Assembly: GCA_034359265.1 (NCBI GenBank)
Contig: CP136898.1
Coordinates: forward strand, 64,501 to 128,500
Source of the DNA: Canna indica
Lineage: Eukaryota; Streptophyta; Magnoliopsida; Zingiberales; Cannaceae
Reading direction: 5' to 3'
DNA: 64,000 bases
Shown: positions 33,436-48,400 of the stretch, one piece after another
How the letters are laid out: every line of letters starts with the position of its first letter
Position numbering within the stretch: the stretch's first letter is position 1
The notes under the pieces: generated by a model
Told to the model about the DNA's origin: nothing
Seen by the model: only the letters and a program-made list of their open reading frames with translations
The model's database searches: none
Program-made: the position numbers and the translations under genes

Positions 33436-36400
33436 AAGCCGAGCCAAGCCCAGCCAAGCCCAGCCAAGCCCAGCCAAGCCAAGCCGAGCTGAGCCGAGCC
33501 GAGCCGAGCCGAGCCAATCCAAGCTGACCCAAGCCGAGCCGAGCTGAGCCGAGCCAAGCCCAGCAAAGGCAAGCCGAGCCGAGCCAAGCCAAGCCTCGGT
33601 TACGCGTGAACGACTCGGCGTAGCTTAACAAATAGATAGGCTAAGCTGAGCCGAGACAAGCGAAGTTGAGCTTAATCGAGTCCGAGCCGATTCGAGCTGA
33701 TCTCAATCCGCCAAGCAAAGACGAGCCGAGTCTAGTCGAACCTAGCCAAACCGAGCCATTCGCGCCTAACTGAACCAACTGCTTATCCTAGCTGAGACGA
33801 GCCAAACTGAGCTGACCTGATCCTAGCCTAGCAGAGCTGAGCCGAGCTGAGTCGAGCCAAGTTGAGCCTTGCTAAGCCAAGCCAAGCCAAGTCAAGTCAA
33901 GCCAAGCCATGCCATCTCAAGCCAAGGCCAGCCAAGCCGAGCCAAGCCGAGCCGTGTCCAGCCAAGTCAAGCCAAGCCCAGCCAAGCCAAACCTATCCTA
34001 GCCAACCTCACATCATGCGTAGAATTTTTTTTGAACTCAATTGAACTACGTTTTCAATTCTGTCAGATTTTTTGCAAGCATGACTTGGTTTGGCGAGGCT
34101 AGTCTCGGCTTGGAAAGCCGAGACTAGCCAAACATGATGTGAGCTTGGCTTGGTACGACTCGACTTGGCTCATCTCGGCTTGGCTTGGCTTGGCTCGGCT
34201 TGGCTCGGCTCGGCTTGGCTCAGCTTGGCTTGGCTTGGCTTTGTTAAGTCACACCGAGTCGTTAACGCCTAACCGAGCCAACTGCCTATCCTAGCCGAGA
34301 TGAGCCAAGCTGAAGTGACTTGAGCCTAGCCTTGAAGAGCCGAGCCGAGTCGAGCCTAGTTGAGCCCAGCCAATCCCAGCCATGCCAAGCCGAGCCGAGC
34401 CAAGCCGAGCCAAGCCGAGCCAAGCCAAGAAAAGCCAAGCCAAGCCAAGCCAAGCCAAGCCAATCCAAGCCAAGCCCAGCCAAGCCAAGACAAGCCAAGC
34501 TGAGCCAAGCTGAGCCGAGCCGTGGCAAGCCGAGTTCACATCAAGCTTGGCTAGGCTTGGCTATCCAAGCCGAGACTAGCCTAGCCAAGCCAAGTCATGC
34601 TTGCAAAAAATCTGACAGAACTAAAAACAGAGTTCAATTGAGTTCGAAAAAAATTCTACGCATAATGTGTGGTTGGCTAGGATAGGTTTGGCTTGGCTTT
34701 ACTTGGCTTGACACGGCTCGGCTTGGCTCAGTTTGGCTGATCTTGGCTTGGCTTGGCTTGGCTCGGCTTGGCTGGGCTTAGCAATGAACTTGGCTTGACT
34801 CGGCTCAGCTCGGCTTTTCTCGGCTAGGCTCAGGTCAGCACAGATTGGCTAGTCTCGGCAATGATAGGCAGTTGGTTCGGTTAGCCGCGAACGGCTCGGC
34901 TTGGCTAGGCTCGACTAGGCTCTACAAAACTCGGCTCGGCTCAGCTTGGCTGAACCGAGCTTGGGTTGGCACACTTAGCTGAGCCGAGACGAGCGAAGTT
35001 GAGCCTAACCGAGTCCGAGCCGGTTCGAGCTGAGCTAAGTGTGCCAAATTGAGCCAAGCTTAGTTCAGCCAAGCTAAGCCGAGCCCAGTCTAGTAGAGCC
35101 TAGCCAAGCCGTTCGTGTCTAACCGAACCAACTGCCAATCCTAGCTGAGATGAATCAATCTGAGCTAACCTGAGCCTAGCCTAGCAGAGCCGAGCCGAGT
35201 CGAGCCAAGTTGATCCTTGCTAAGCCCAGCCAAGCGAGCCTAGCCAAGCCAAGCCTAGCCTAGCCAAGCCAAGCCTAGCCAAGCCAAGCCGAGTCGTAAC
35301 AAGCCAAGACGAGCTGAGCCAAGCCGAGCAGTGCAAAAAAGTCAAGCCAAGCCCGCCCTAGCCAAGCCAAACCTAGCCTAGCCAAACTCACATCATGCGT
35401 AGAATTTTTTTCGAACTCAATTGAACTCCATTTTCAGTTCTGTTTGATTTTTTGCAAGCATGGCTTGGCTAGGCTAGTCTCGGCTTGGATAGCCAAGCCT
35501 AGCCAAGCTTGATGTGAGCTTGGCTTGGCAGGGCTCGGCTTGGCTCATCTCGGGTTGGCTTGGCTCGGCTCGCTGTGCTTAGCTCGGCTCGGCTGGGCTT
35601 GGCTAGGCTTGGCTTGGCTGGGCTTCGCTCTGCTTGGCTCAGCTCAGCTTGGCTTGGCTTGGCTTGGATTGGCTGACTTCGCTAGGCTCAACTAGGCTCG
35701 ACTCAGCTCGGCTTTGCAAGTCTAGGCTCAAGTCACTTCAGCTTGGCTCGTCTCGGCTAGGATAGGCAGTTGGCTCGGTTAGGCGTTAACGACTCGGCGT
35801 AGCTTAACAAATAGATAGGCTAAGCCGAGCCGAGCTGAGCCGCGCAAGTTGAGCCTAACCGAGTCTGTGCCGATTTGAGCAAAGCTAAGTGTGCCAAACC
35901 GAGCCAAGCTCAGTTCAGCCAAGCTGAGCCGAGCCGAGTCTAGTCGAGTCTAGTCGAGCCTAGCCAAGCCGAGCCGTTCGCGCCTAACCGAACCAACTGC
36001 CTATCCAAGCTGAGACGAGCAAATTTGAGCTGACCTTAGCCTAGCCTAGCAGAGACGAGTCGAGCCAAGTCAAGCCAAGTTGAGCCTTGCTAAGCCCAGC
36101 CAAGCCCAGCCAAGCCAAGTCAAGCCAAGCCAAGCCCAGCCAAGCCTAGCTGTGATAAGCCGAGATGAGTTGAGCCAAGCCGAGCCGTGCCAAGCCAAGT
36201 CAAGCCCAACCCAGCCTAGCCAAGCCCAGTCTAGCCAACCTCACATCATGCGTAGAATTTTTTTCGAACTCAATTGAACTCTGTTTTCAGTTCTGTTAGA
36301 TTTTTTGCAACCATGGCTTGGCTTGGCTAGGCTAGTCTAGGCTTGGATAGCCAAGCCTAGCCAAGCTTGATGTTAGCTTGGCTTGGCAAGGCTCGGCTTG

Positions 36401-36450
36401 GCTCATCTCCGCTTGGCTTGGCTTGGCTCGGCTCGGCTAGGCTTGGCTTG

Positions 36451-39400
36451 GCTCAGCTCGACTTGTCTTGGCTTGGCTTGGCTGGGCTTCGCTAGGCTCG
36501 ACTCGGCTCGGCTCTGCAAGGCTAGGCTAAAGTCACTTCAGTTTGGCTCGTCTTAGCTAGGATAGACAGTTGGCTCGGTTATGCGTTAACGACTCGGCGT
36601 AGCTTAACAAATAGATAGGCTAAGCCGAGCCGAGTCGAGCCAAGCAAGTTGAGCCAAATCGAGTTTGTGCCGGTTCGAGCAAAGTTAAGTGTTCCAAAGC
36701 GAGCCAAGCTTAGTTCTGCCAAGCTGAGCCGAGCTGAGTCTAGTCGAGCCTAGCCAAGCCGAGCCGTTCGGGCCTAACCAAACCAACTGCCTATCCTAGC
36801 CGAGATGAGCTAATTTGAGCTGAGCTGAGCCTAGCCTAGGAGATTCGAGCCGAGCCGAGTCGAGTCAAGTTGAGCATAGCTAAGCCAGCCAAACCGAGAC
36901 TAGCCAAGCTAAGCCAAGCCAAGCCAAGCCAAACATAGCCAGGCCAACCTCACATCATGCATAGAATTTTTTTCGAACTCATTTGAACTCCGTTTTCAGT
37001 GTTGTTAGATTCTTTGCAAGCATGGCTTGGCTTGGCTAGGTTTGTCTTGGCTTGGATTGGCTTAGCTAGGGACAGCTTGGCTAGGCTCGACTAGGCTCAG
37101 CTCGGCTTGGCTCGGATTTGTTGAACTGCGCTTGGCTCAGTTTGGCTCACTCAACTTGACTTGGCTCGGCTCGTCTCGGCTTGGCACAGCTCGGCTTGGC
37201 TTGGCTTGGCTTGGCTTGGCTTGAGTTGGCTTGGATTTGCTAGGCTCAGCTTGGTTGGGCTTAGCTAGGCTCAACTTGGCTCGACTCGGCTCAGCTCGGC
37301 TTTGCTCGGCTAGGCTCAGGTCAGCACAGATTGGCTAGTCTCGGCAAGGATAGGCAGTTGGTTCGATTAGGGGCGAACGGCTCGTCTAGGCTAGGCTCGA
37401 CTAGGCTCGACAAGACTCGGCTCGGTTTGGCACACTTAGCTCTGCACGAACCGGCTCGAACTCGGTTAGGCTCAACTTCGCTCGGCTCGGCTCGGCTCGG
37501 CTTAGCCTATCTATTTATTAAGCTACGCTGAGTCATTCATGCCTAACCGAGCCAAGTTAAAGTGACCTGAGCCTAGCCTTGCATAGTCGAGCTGAGTCGA
37601 TCCTAGTTGAGCCTAGCGAATCCCAGCCAAGCCCAGCCAAGCCAAGCCATGTTGAGCCGAGCCAAGCCAAGCCCAGCCAAGCCAGGCCCAGCCAAGCCCA
37701 GCCAGGCCAAGTCGAGCCAAGCCGAGCCATGCCAAGCCAAGTCGAGCCGAGCCGAGCCAAGCCGAGCAGTGTCGAGCCAAGCCGAGCCTAGCCAAGCCCA
37801 TCCAAGCCAATCGTAGCCAAACCAACCTCACATCATGCGTTGAATTTTTTTCGAACTCATTTGAACTTCGTTTTCAGTTCTGTCAGATTCTTTGCAAGCA
37901 TGGCTTGGCTTGGCTAGGCCTGGCTCGGCTTGAATATATTTGGCTGGGCTTGGCTAGGCTCGGCATGGTTGGGCTTAATTGGTTACGCTCAGCTTGGCTT
38001 GGATTGGAACGGCTCGGCTTGGCACGTTTCGGCTTGGCTAGGCTTGGCTAGGCTTGTCTCGGCTTGGCTTGGCTTGGCTTGGCTGGGCTTGGCTCGGATT
38101 GGTTGGGCAACGCTAGGCTCAGCTTGGCTAGGCTCGATTTAGCATATATATTTGTTAAGCTACACCAAGTTGTTCTTGCCTAACCGAACCAACTACCTAT
38201 CCTAGCCGAGATGAGCCAACCTGAGCTAACCTGAGCCTAGCCGAGTCGAGCAAAGTTGAGCCTAGCTAAGCCCAGCCAAGCCCAGCCTAGCCAAGCCAAG
38301 ACTAGCCTTGCCAAGCTTGATGTGAGGTTGGCTTCGTTGGGCTTGGATAGGCTAGGCTTGGCTTGGCTCGATAGGACTCGGCTTGGCAAGAATCGGCTTG
38401 GCTTAGCTGGGCTTGGCATGGCTTGGCTTGGCTCGGCTTGGCTTGGCATGGCTTGGATTGGCTCAACTCAGTTTGGCTTGGCTGGGCTGGGCTGGGCTTG
38501 GCTCGGCTCGGCTTAGATTGGCTCAGCTCGGCTTGGTTTAGCTTGGCTCGGCTTGGCTTGGCTGGGCTTAGTTAGGCTCATTTAGGCTCGGCTCTGCAAA
38601 GGCTAGGCTCAGGTCAATTCAGCTTGGCTCATCTCGGCTGGGATAGGCAGTTGGCTCGATTAGACGTGAACGACATGGCGTAGCTTAACAAATAGATATG
38701 CTAAGCCGAGCCGAGCCGAGCCGAGCGAAGTTAAGCCTAACCGAGTCCGAGCCAGTTCGAGCAGAGCTAAGTGTGCCAAACCGAGCCAAGCTCATTTCAG
38801 CCAAGCCAAGCCAAGATAAGCCAAGCCCAGTCTAGCCAAGCCTAACCAAGCCAACCTCACATCATACATAGAATTTTTTTCGAACTCATTTGAACTCCGT
38901 TTTCAGTTCTATCAGATTCTTTGCTGGGCAAGCCTAGCCTATCCAAGCCCAGCCAAGCCAACCTCACATCAAGCTTGGCTGGGCTTGGCTAGGCTTGGCT
39001 GGGCTAAACTAGGCTCGACTCGGCTCGACTCTGCTAGGCTAGGCTCATGTTACTTTAGCTAGGCTCATCTCTGCTACGATAGGCAGTTGGCTCAGTTAGG
39101 CGTGAATGACTCGACGTAGCTTAACAAATAGATAAGCTAAGCCGAGCCGAGACGAGCGAAGTTGAGCTTAATCGAGTCCGAGCTAGTTCGAGCTGAGCTA
39201 AGTGTGCCAAACCGAGCCAAGCTCATTTCAGCCAAGCTAAGACGAGCCGAGTCTAGTCAAGCCTAGCCAAGCCGAGCCGTTCGCGCCTAAACGAACCAAC
39301 TGCTTATCCTAGCTGAGACGAGCCAAACTGAGCTGACCTGAGCCTAGCATAGCAGAGCCGAGCCGAGCCGAGTCGAGCCAACTTGAGCCTAGCTAAGACA

Positions 39401-42400
39401 AGCCAAGCCAAGCCAAGCCAAGCCAAGCCAAACCCAGCCAAGCTGAGCCAAGACGAGCCGTGTCAAGCCAAGTCAAGCCAAGCCCATCCAAGCCAACCTC
39501 ACATCATGCGTAGAATTTTTTTCAAACTCAATTGAACTCCGTTTTAATTTCTGTTAGAATTTTTGCAAGCATGGATTGGCTTGGCTTGGCTAGGCTAGTC
39601 TCGGCTTGGATAGCCAAGCCTAGCCAAGCTTGATGTGAGCTTGGCTTGGCACGGCTCGGCTTAGCTCATCTCGGCTTGGCTTGGCTGGGCTTGGCTCGGC
39701 TCGGCTTGGCTTGGCTGTAATTGGCTTGGCTTGGCTTGGCTTGGCTTTTCTTGGCTTGGCTTGACTTGGCTTGGCTTGGCTCAGCTCGGTTTGGCTTGGC
39801 TGGGCTTCGCTAGGCTCGACTCATGCTCGGCTCTGCAAGGCTAGGCTCAAGTCACTTCAGCTTCGCTCATCTCGGCTAGGATAGGCAGTTGGCTCGGTTA
39901 GGCATGAACGACTCGGCGTAGCTTAACAAATAGATAGGCTAAGCCGAGCCGAGACGAGCGAAGTTGAGCTTAATCGAGTCCGACCCTGTTTGAGCTGAGC
40001 TAAGTGTGCCAAACCGAGCCAAGCTCAGTTTAGTCAAGCTAAGACGAGCTGAGTCTAGTCGAGCCTAGCCAAGCCGAGCCGTTCGCGCCTAACCAAACCA
40101 ACTGCTTATCCTAGCTGAGACGATCCAAACTGAGCTGACTTGAGCCTAGCCTAGCAGAGCCAAGACGAGTCGAGTCGAGCCAAGTTGAGCCTTGCTAAGC
40201 CCAGCCAAGCCGAGCCTAGCCAAGCCAATCCAAGCCAAGCCAAGCCCAGCCAAGCTGAGCCAAGCCGAGCCATGTCAAGCAAAGTCAAGCCAAGCCCAGC
40301 CAAGCCAAACCTATCCTAGCCAACCTCACATCATGCGTAGAATTTTTTTCGAACAAAATTGAACTCTGTTTTCAGTTCTGTCAGATTTTTTGCAAGCATG
40401 GCTTGGCTTGGCTAGGCTAGTCTCGGCTTGGATAGCCAAGCCTAGCCAAGCTTGATGTGAGCTTGGCTTGGCACGGCTCGGCTTGGCTTGGCTAGGCAGG
40501 GCTTGGCTCAGCTCGGCTTGGCTCAGCTTGGCTTGGCTTGGCTTGGTTGGGCTTTGCTGGGCTTGGCTTGGCTTGGTTTGGCTTGGCATGGCTTGGCTTG
40601 GCTTTTCTTGACTTGGATTGGATTGGATCGGCTCGGCTCGGCTCGGCTCGGCTTGGCTTGGCTGAACCGAGTTTGGCTCGGTTTGGCACACTTAGCTCTG
40701 CACGAACCGGCACAGACTCGGTTAGGCTCATCTTGCTCGGCTCGGCTTGGCTCGACTTAGCATATCTATTTGTTAAGCTACACCGAGTCGTTAACGCCTA
40801 ATCGAGCCAAATGTCTATCCTAGACGAGATGAGCCAAGCTGAAGTGACTTAAGACTAGCCTTGCGGAGCCGAGCCGAGTCGAGCCTAGTTGAGCCTATCG
40901 AAGCCCAGCCAAGCCCAGCCAAGCCAAGCCAAGCCGAGCTAAGCCAAACCAAGCCAAGCCAAGCCAAGCTAAGCCAAGCCAAGCCAAGCCAAGCCAAGCT
41001 TAGCCAAGCCCAGCCAAGCCAAGCCAAGCTGAGCCTAGCCGAGCTGAGCTGAGCTGAGCCGAGCCAAGCCCTTCCAAGCCAAGCCGAGATGAGCCAAGCT
41101 GAGCCGTGCCAAGCCAAGCTCACATCAAGCTTGGCTAGGCTTGGCTATCCAAGCCGAGACTGGCCAAGCCAAGCCTATACAAGCCTAGCCAAGCCAAGCC
41201 GAGCTGAGCTGAGCCAAGTCGAGCCGAGCCCAGCCAAGTTGAGCCAAGCCGAGCCGTGTCAAACCAAGTCAAGCCAAGCCAAACCTATCCTAGCCAACCT
41301 CACATCTTGCGTAGAATTTTTTTCGAACTCAATTGAACTCCGTTTTCATTTCTGTCAGATTTTTTGCAAGCATGGATTGGCTTGGCTAGGCCAGTCTCGG
41401 CTTGGATAGCCAAGCCTAGCCAAGCTTGATGTGAGCATGGCTTGGCACAACTCGGCTTGGCTCATCTTGGCTTGGCATGGAAGGGCTTGGCTCGGCTCGA
41501 CTCGACTCGACTTGGCTCAGCTTCGCTTGGCTCGGCTTGGCTTGGCTGGGCTTCGCTAGGCTCAACTAGGCTCGACTCTACTCGGCTCTGCAAGGCTAGG
41601 CTCAAGTCACTTTAGGTTTTCTCATCTCGGCTAGGATAGGTAGTTGCCTCGGTTAGGCGTGAACGACTCGGCGTAGCTTAACAAATAGATAGGCTAAGCC
41701 GAGCCGAGACGAGCGAAGTTGAGCTTAATCATGTCCGAGCCGGTTCGAGCTGTGCTAAGTTTGTCAAACCGTGCCAAGCTCAGTTCAGCCAAGCTAAGAC
41801 GAGCCGAATCTAGTCGAGCCTAGCCAAGACGAGTCGTTCGTGCCTAACCTAACCAACTGCTTTTCCTTGCTGAGACGAGCCAAACTGAGCTGACCTGAGC
41901 CTAGCCGAGCCGAGCTGAGTCGAGCCAAGTTGAGCCTTGCTAAGCCCAGCCAAGCCGAGACTAGCCAAGCCAAGCCAAGCCAAGCCAAGCAAAGCCCAAC
42001 CAAGCTGAGCCAAGCTGAGTCGTGTCCAGCCATGTCAATCCAAACCCAGCCAAGCCAAACCTATCCTAGCCAACGTCACATCATGCGTAGAATTTTTTTC
42101 GAACTCAATTGAACTTCGTCTTCAGTTCTGTCAGATTTTTTGCAAGCATGGCTTGGCTTGGCTAGGCTAGTCTCGGCTTGGATAGCCAAGCCTAGCCAAG
42201 CTTGATGTGAGCTTGGCTTGGCACGGCTCGGCTTGGCTCATCTCGTCTTGGCTTGGCTTGGCTCGGCTTGGCTTGGCTTGGCTTGGCTCGGCTCGGTTTG
42301 GCTCAGCTTGGCTTGTCTTGGCTTGGCTGGGCTTGGCTTGGCTTGGCTTGGCTGGGTTTGGCTTGTCTCGGCTCGGCACGGCTTGGCTGAACCGAGCTAG

Positions 42401-45400
42401 GCTCGGTTTGGCACACTTAGCTCTGCACAAACCGGCACAGACTCGGTTAGGCTCATCTTCCTTGGCTCGGCTCAGCTCGGCTTAGCCTATCTATTTGTTA
42501 AGCCACACCGAGTGGTTAACGCCTAATCGAGCCAACTGTCTATTCTAGCCGAGATGAGCCAAGCTGAAGTGACTTGAGCCTAGCCTTGCAGAGCTGAGCT
42601 GAGCCGAGTCGAGCCTAGATGAGCCTAGCGAAGCCCAACCAAGCCAAGCCGAGCCAATCCCAGCCAATCCAATCCAGCTCAGCTAGGATAGGTTTGGCTT
42701 GGCTGGGCTTGGCTTGACACGGCTGGGCTTGGCTCAGCTTGGCTGAGCTTGGCTTGGCTTGGCTGAGCTTGGCTTGGCTTGGCTTGGCTTGGTTTTGCTT
42801 CGCTTGGCTTGGCTTGACTTGGCTTGGCTCGGCTTGGCTGGGCTCGGCTTGGCTGGGCTTAGCAAGGCTCAACTTGGCTCGACTCGGCTCGGCTCGGCTC
42901 TGCTAGGCTAGGCTCAGGTCAGCTTAGTTTGGCTCGTCTCAGCTAGGATAAGCAGTTGGTTCGGTTAGGCGCGAATGGCTCAGCTTGGCTAGGCTCGACT
43001 AGACTTGGTTCGTCTTAGCTTGGCTGAACTAAGCTTGGCTAGGTTTGGCACACTTAACGCAGCTCGAACCGGCTCGGACTCGATTAAGCTCAACTTCGCT
43101 CATCTCGGCTCGGCTTAGCCAATCTATTTGTTAAGCTACACCGAGTCATTCACGCCTAACCGAGGCTTGGCTTAGCTAGGCTTGGCTCGGCTTGGCTCGG
43201 CTTGGATTGGCTTGGCTGGGCTTGGCTCGCCTCGGCTCGGCTTGGCTGGGCTTAGTTAGGCTCAATTAGGCTCGACTCGGCTCGGCTCGGCTCTGTAAGG
43301 CTAGACTCAGGTCAATTTAGCTTGGCTCATCTCGGCTGGGATAGGCAGTTGGCTTGGTTAGGCGTGAACGACTTGGCGTAGCTTAACAAATAGATATGCT
43401 AAGCCGAGCCAAGCCGAGTGAAGTTGAGCCTAACCGAGTCTGAGCCGATTCGAGCAGAGCTAAGTGTGCCAAACCGATCCAAGCTCAGTTCAGCCAAGCC
43501 CAGCCCAGCCAAGCCAAGCCCTATCTAGCCAAGCCTAACCAAGCCAACCTCACATCATGCATACAATTTTTTTCGCACTCATTTGAACTCCGTTTTCAGT
43601 TCTATCAGATTCTTTGCTGGGCAAGCCTAGCCTATCCAAGCCCATCAAAGCCATGCCAAGCCAACCTCACATCAAACTTGGCTGGGCTTGGCATGGCATG
43701 GCTGGGCAAAACTAGGCTCAACTCTGCTCGGCTCTGCTAGGCTAGGCTCAGGTCACTTTAGCTTGGCTCGTCTCTGCTACGATAGGCAGTTGGCTCGGTT
43801 TGGCATGAACGACTCAACGTAGCTTAACAAATAGATAGGCTAAGTCGAGCCGAGACGAGCGATGTTGAGCTTAATCGAGTCCGAGCCGGTTCGAGCTTAG
43901 CTAAGTGCTCCAAACCGAGCCAAGCTCAGTTCAGCCAAGCTAAAACGAGCTGAGTATTGTCGAGCCTAGCCAAGCCGAGCCGTTCGCGCCTAACCGAACC
44001 AACTCGATTAAGCTCAACTTCGATCGTCTCGGCTCGGCTTAGCCTATCTATTTGTTAGGCGTGAACGACTTGGTGTAGCTTAACAAATAGATATACTAAG
44101 CCGAGCAGAGCCGAGCGAAGTTAAGCCTAACCGAGTCCGAGCCGGTTCGAGCAGAGCTAAGTGTGCCAAACCGAGCCAAGCTCAGTTTAGCCAAGCCAAG
44201 CCAAGCCTAGTCAAGCCAAGCCTAGCCAAGCCTCGTCTAGCCAAGCCTAACCAAGCCAACCTCACATCATGCATACAATATTTTTCGAACTCATTTGAAC
44301 TCTGTTTTCAGTTCTATCAGATTCATTGCTGGGCAAGCCTAGCCTATCCAAGCCCAGCCAAGCCAAGCCAAGCCAACCTCACATGAAGCTTGGCTGGGCT
44401 GGGCTATACTAGGCTGGACTCGGCTCAGCTCTGCTAGGCTCGTCTCTGCTACGATAGGTAGTTGGCTCGGTTAGGCGTGAATGACTCGGCGTACCTTAAC
44501 AAATAGATAGGCTAAGGCGAGCCGATATGAGCGAAGTTGAGCTTAATCGAGTCCGTGCCGATTAGAGCTGAGCTAAGTGTGCCAAACTGAGCCAAGCTTA
44601 GTTCAGCCAAGCTCAGTTCAGCCAAGCTAAGACGAGCCAAGTCTAGTCGAGCCTAGCCTAGCCGAGCCGTTCACGCCTAACCGAACCAACTGTTTATCCT
44701 AGCTGAGATGAGCCAAACTGAGCCGACCTGAGCCTAGCATAGCAGTGCCGAGCAGCCGAGCTGAGTCGAGCCAAGTTGAGCCTTGCTAAGCCTAGCCAAG
44801 CCGAGCTAAGCCGAGCTAAGCAAAGCCAAGCCAAGCCCAGCCAAGCAAAGTCAAGTCAAGCCAAGTCAAGACAAGCCCAGCCAAGCTGATCCAAGCCGAG
44901 CCGTGTCAAGCCAAGTCAAGCCAAGCCCAGCCAAGCCAAACCTATCCTAGCCAACCTCACATCATGCGTAGAAATTCTGTCAGATTTGTTGCAAGCATGG
45001 CTTAGCTTGGCTAGACCAGTATCGGATTGGATAGCCAAGCCAAGCCAAGCTTGATGTGAGCTTGGCTTTGCACGGCTCGGCTTGGCTCATCTCGGCTTGG
45101 CTTGGAAGGGCCTGGCTCGGCTCGGCTCGGCTTGGCTCAGCTTGGCTTGGCTTGGCTGGGCTTGGCTTAGCTTGGCTTGGCTTGGCTTGGCTTGGCTTGG
45201 CTTGGCTTGGCTTGGCTTGGTGTGGCTTGGTTTGGCTTGGCTTGGCTTGGCTTGGCTCAAATCGGCTCGGCTCAGCTCGGCTTGGATGGGCTTGGCTGGG
45301 CTTCGCTAGGCTCAACTAGGATCGACTAGACTCGGCTCGTCTTAGCTTGGCTAAACTGAGCTTGGCTCGGTTTGGCACACTTAGCTCAGCTCGAACCGGC

Positions 45401-48400
45401 TCGGACTCGATTAATCTCAACTTCGCTCATTTCGGCTCGGCTTAGCCTCTCTATTTGTTAAGCTACACCGAGTCGTTAACGCCAAATCGAGCCAACTGCC
45501 TATCCTAGCCGAGATGAGCCAAGCTGAAGTGACTTGAGCCTAGCCTTGCATAGCCGTGCCGAGTCGAACCTAGTTGAGCCTAGCGAAGCCAAGCCAAGCC
45601 AAGCCAAGCCTAGCCGAGCCGAGCCAAGCCAAGCCAAGCCAAGCCAAGCCAAGCCAAGCCAAGCCAAGCCAAGCTGAACCAAGCTAGGCTTGGATAGGCT
45701 AGGCTTGCCCAGCAAAGAATCTTATAGAACTGAAAACGGAGTTCAAATGAGTTCGAAAAATATTCTATGCATGATGTTAGGTTGGCTTGGCTAGACTGGG
45801 TTTGGCTAGGCTTGGCCTGGCTTGGCTGGGCTTGGCTTGGCTAAACTGAGCTTGGCTGGGTTTGGCACACTTAGCTATGCTCGAAATGGCTCGGACTCGG
45901 TTAGGCTCAACTTCGCTCGGCTTGGCTTAGCATATCTATTTGTTAAGCTATGCCAAGTCATTCACGCCTAACCGAGCCAACTGCCTATCCCAGCCGAGAC
46001 GAGCCAAGATGAATTAACCTGAGCCTAGCCTTGCAGAGCCGAGCTGAGTCGAGCCTAATTGAGCCTAACTAAGCCTAGCCAAGCCCAGCCAAGCTAAGCC
46101 AAGCCGAGCCGATCCGAGCCAAGCTGAGCCAAGCCAATCCAAGCCGAGCCAAGCCGAGCCGAGCCAAGCCCAGCCAAGCCAAGCCGAGCCGAGCCGAGCC
46201 GAGCCAAGCTGAGCCATGCCAAGCCGTGTCAAGCTAAGTCAAGCCAAGCCCATCCAAGCCAAACCTTTCCCAGCCAACCTCACATCATGCGTAGAATTCT
46301 TTTCGAACTCAATTGAACTCCGTTTTCAGTTCTGTCAGATTTTTTGCAAGGATGGCTTGGCTTGGCTAGGCTAGTCTCGGCTTGGATAGCCAAGCCTAGC
46401 CAAGCTTGATGTGAGCTTGGCTTGGCACGGCTTGGCTTGGCTCATCTCGGCTTGGCTTGGCTGGGCTCGGCTCGGCTTGGCTTGGCATGGCTTGGCTTAA
46501 CTTGGCTTGGCTTGGCTTGGCTCGGCTCGACTCAGCTCGGCTCAGCTTGGCTTGGCTTGGCTTGGCTTCGCTCGGCTCGGCATGGCTTGGCATGGCTTGG
46601 CTTCGATTGGCTTGGCTTGGCTTGGCTTGGCTTGCCTTGGCTCGGCTCGACTCGGCTCAACTCGGCTCAACTCGGCTCGACTCGGCTTGGCTTGGCTGGG
46701 CTTCGCTAGGCTCAACTAGGCTCGACTAGACTCGGCTTATCATAGCTTGGCTAAACTGAGCTTGGCTCGGTTTGGCACAGTTAGCTCAACTCGAACCGGC
46801 TCGGACTCGATTAAGCTCAACTCCGCTCATTTCGGCTCGGCTTAGCCTCTCTTTTTGTTAAGCTACACCGATTCGTTAACGCCTAATTGAGCCAACTGCC
46901 TATCCTAGCCGAGATGAGCTAAGCTAAAATGACTTGAGCCTAGCCTTGCATAGCCGAGCCGAGTCGAACCTAGTTGAGCCTAGCGAAGCCCAGCCAAGCC
47001 CAGCCAAGCCAAGCCAAGCCAAGCCAAGCCAAGCCAAGCCAAGCCAAGCCAAGCCAAGCCGAGTCGAGCCAAGCCGAGTCGAGCCAAGCCGAGCCAAGCT
47101 GAGCCAAGCTGAGCCGATCCGAGCCAAGCCCTTCCAAGCCAAGCCGAGTCGTGCCATGCCAAGCTCACATCAAGCTTGGCTATGCTTGGCTATCCAAGCC
47201 GAGACTAGCCTAGCCAAGCCAAGCCATGCTTGCAAAAAATCTGACAGAAATGAAAATGGAGTTCAATTGAGTTCGAAAAAAATTCTACGCATGATGTGAG
47301 GTTGGCTAGGATAGGTTTGGATTGGCTAGGCTTGGCTTGACTTGGCTTGACACGGCTCGGCTTAGCTCAGCTTGGCTTGACTTGGCTCAGCTTGTCTTGG
47401 TTTGGCTTGGCTTGGCTTGGCTTGGCATGGCTTGGCTTGGCTTGGCTTGGCTTGGCTTGGCTTGGCTTGGCTTGGCTTGGCTCGGCTCGGCTTGGCTTGG
47501 CTAGGCTCGGCTTGGCTGGGCTTAGCAAGGCTCAACTTGGCTTGACTCGGCTCGGCTTTGCTAGGCTAGGCTCAGGTCAGCTCAGTTTGGCTCGTCTCAG
47601 CTAGGATAAGCAGTTGGTTCGATTAGGCGCGAACGATTAGGCTTGGCTAGGCTCGACTAGACTCGGCTCGTCTTAGCTTGGCTGAACTGAGCATGGCTCG
47701 GTTTGGCACACTTAGCTCAGCTCGAATCGGCTCAGACTCGATTAAACTCAACTTCGCTCGTCTCGGCTCGACTTAGCCTACCTATTTGTTAAGCTACGCC
47801 GAGTCGTTCACGCCTAACCGAGCCAACTGCTTATCGTAGCAGTGACGAGCCAAGCTAAAGTGACCTGAGCCTAGCCTAGCAGAGCCGAGCCGAGCCGAGT
47901 CGAGCCTAGTTTTGCCCAGCCAAGACTAGCCAAGCCCATCCAAGCTTGATGTGAGGTTGGCTTGGCTTGGCTTGGCTAGGCTTGGATAGGCTAGGCTTGC
48001 CCAGCAAAGAATTTGATAGAATTGAAAACCTGAAAACGGAGTTCAAATGAGTTCGAAAAAAATTCTATGCATGATGTGAGGTTGGCTTGGTTAGGCTTGG
48101 CTAGACTGGGCTTGGCTTGGCTTAACTTAGCTTGGCTCGGTTTGGCACACTTAGCTCTGCTCGAATCGGCTCGGACTCGGTTAGGCTCAACTTCGCTCGG
48201 CTCGGCTTAGCATATCTATTTGTTAAGCTACGCCAAGTCGTTCATGCCTAACAAATAAATAGGCTAAGCCGAGCCGTAATGAGCGAAGTTGAGCTTAATC
48301 GAGTCCGAGCCGGTTCGAGCTGAGCTAAGTGTGCCAAACTGAGCCAAGCTCAATCAAGCCATGCCCAGCCAAGCCAAGCCAAATCGAGCCAAGCTCAGTC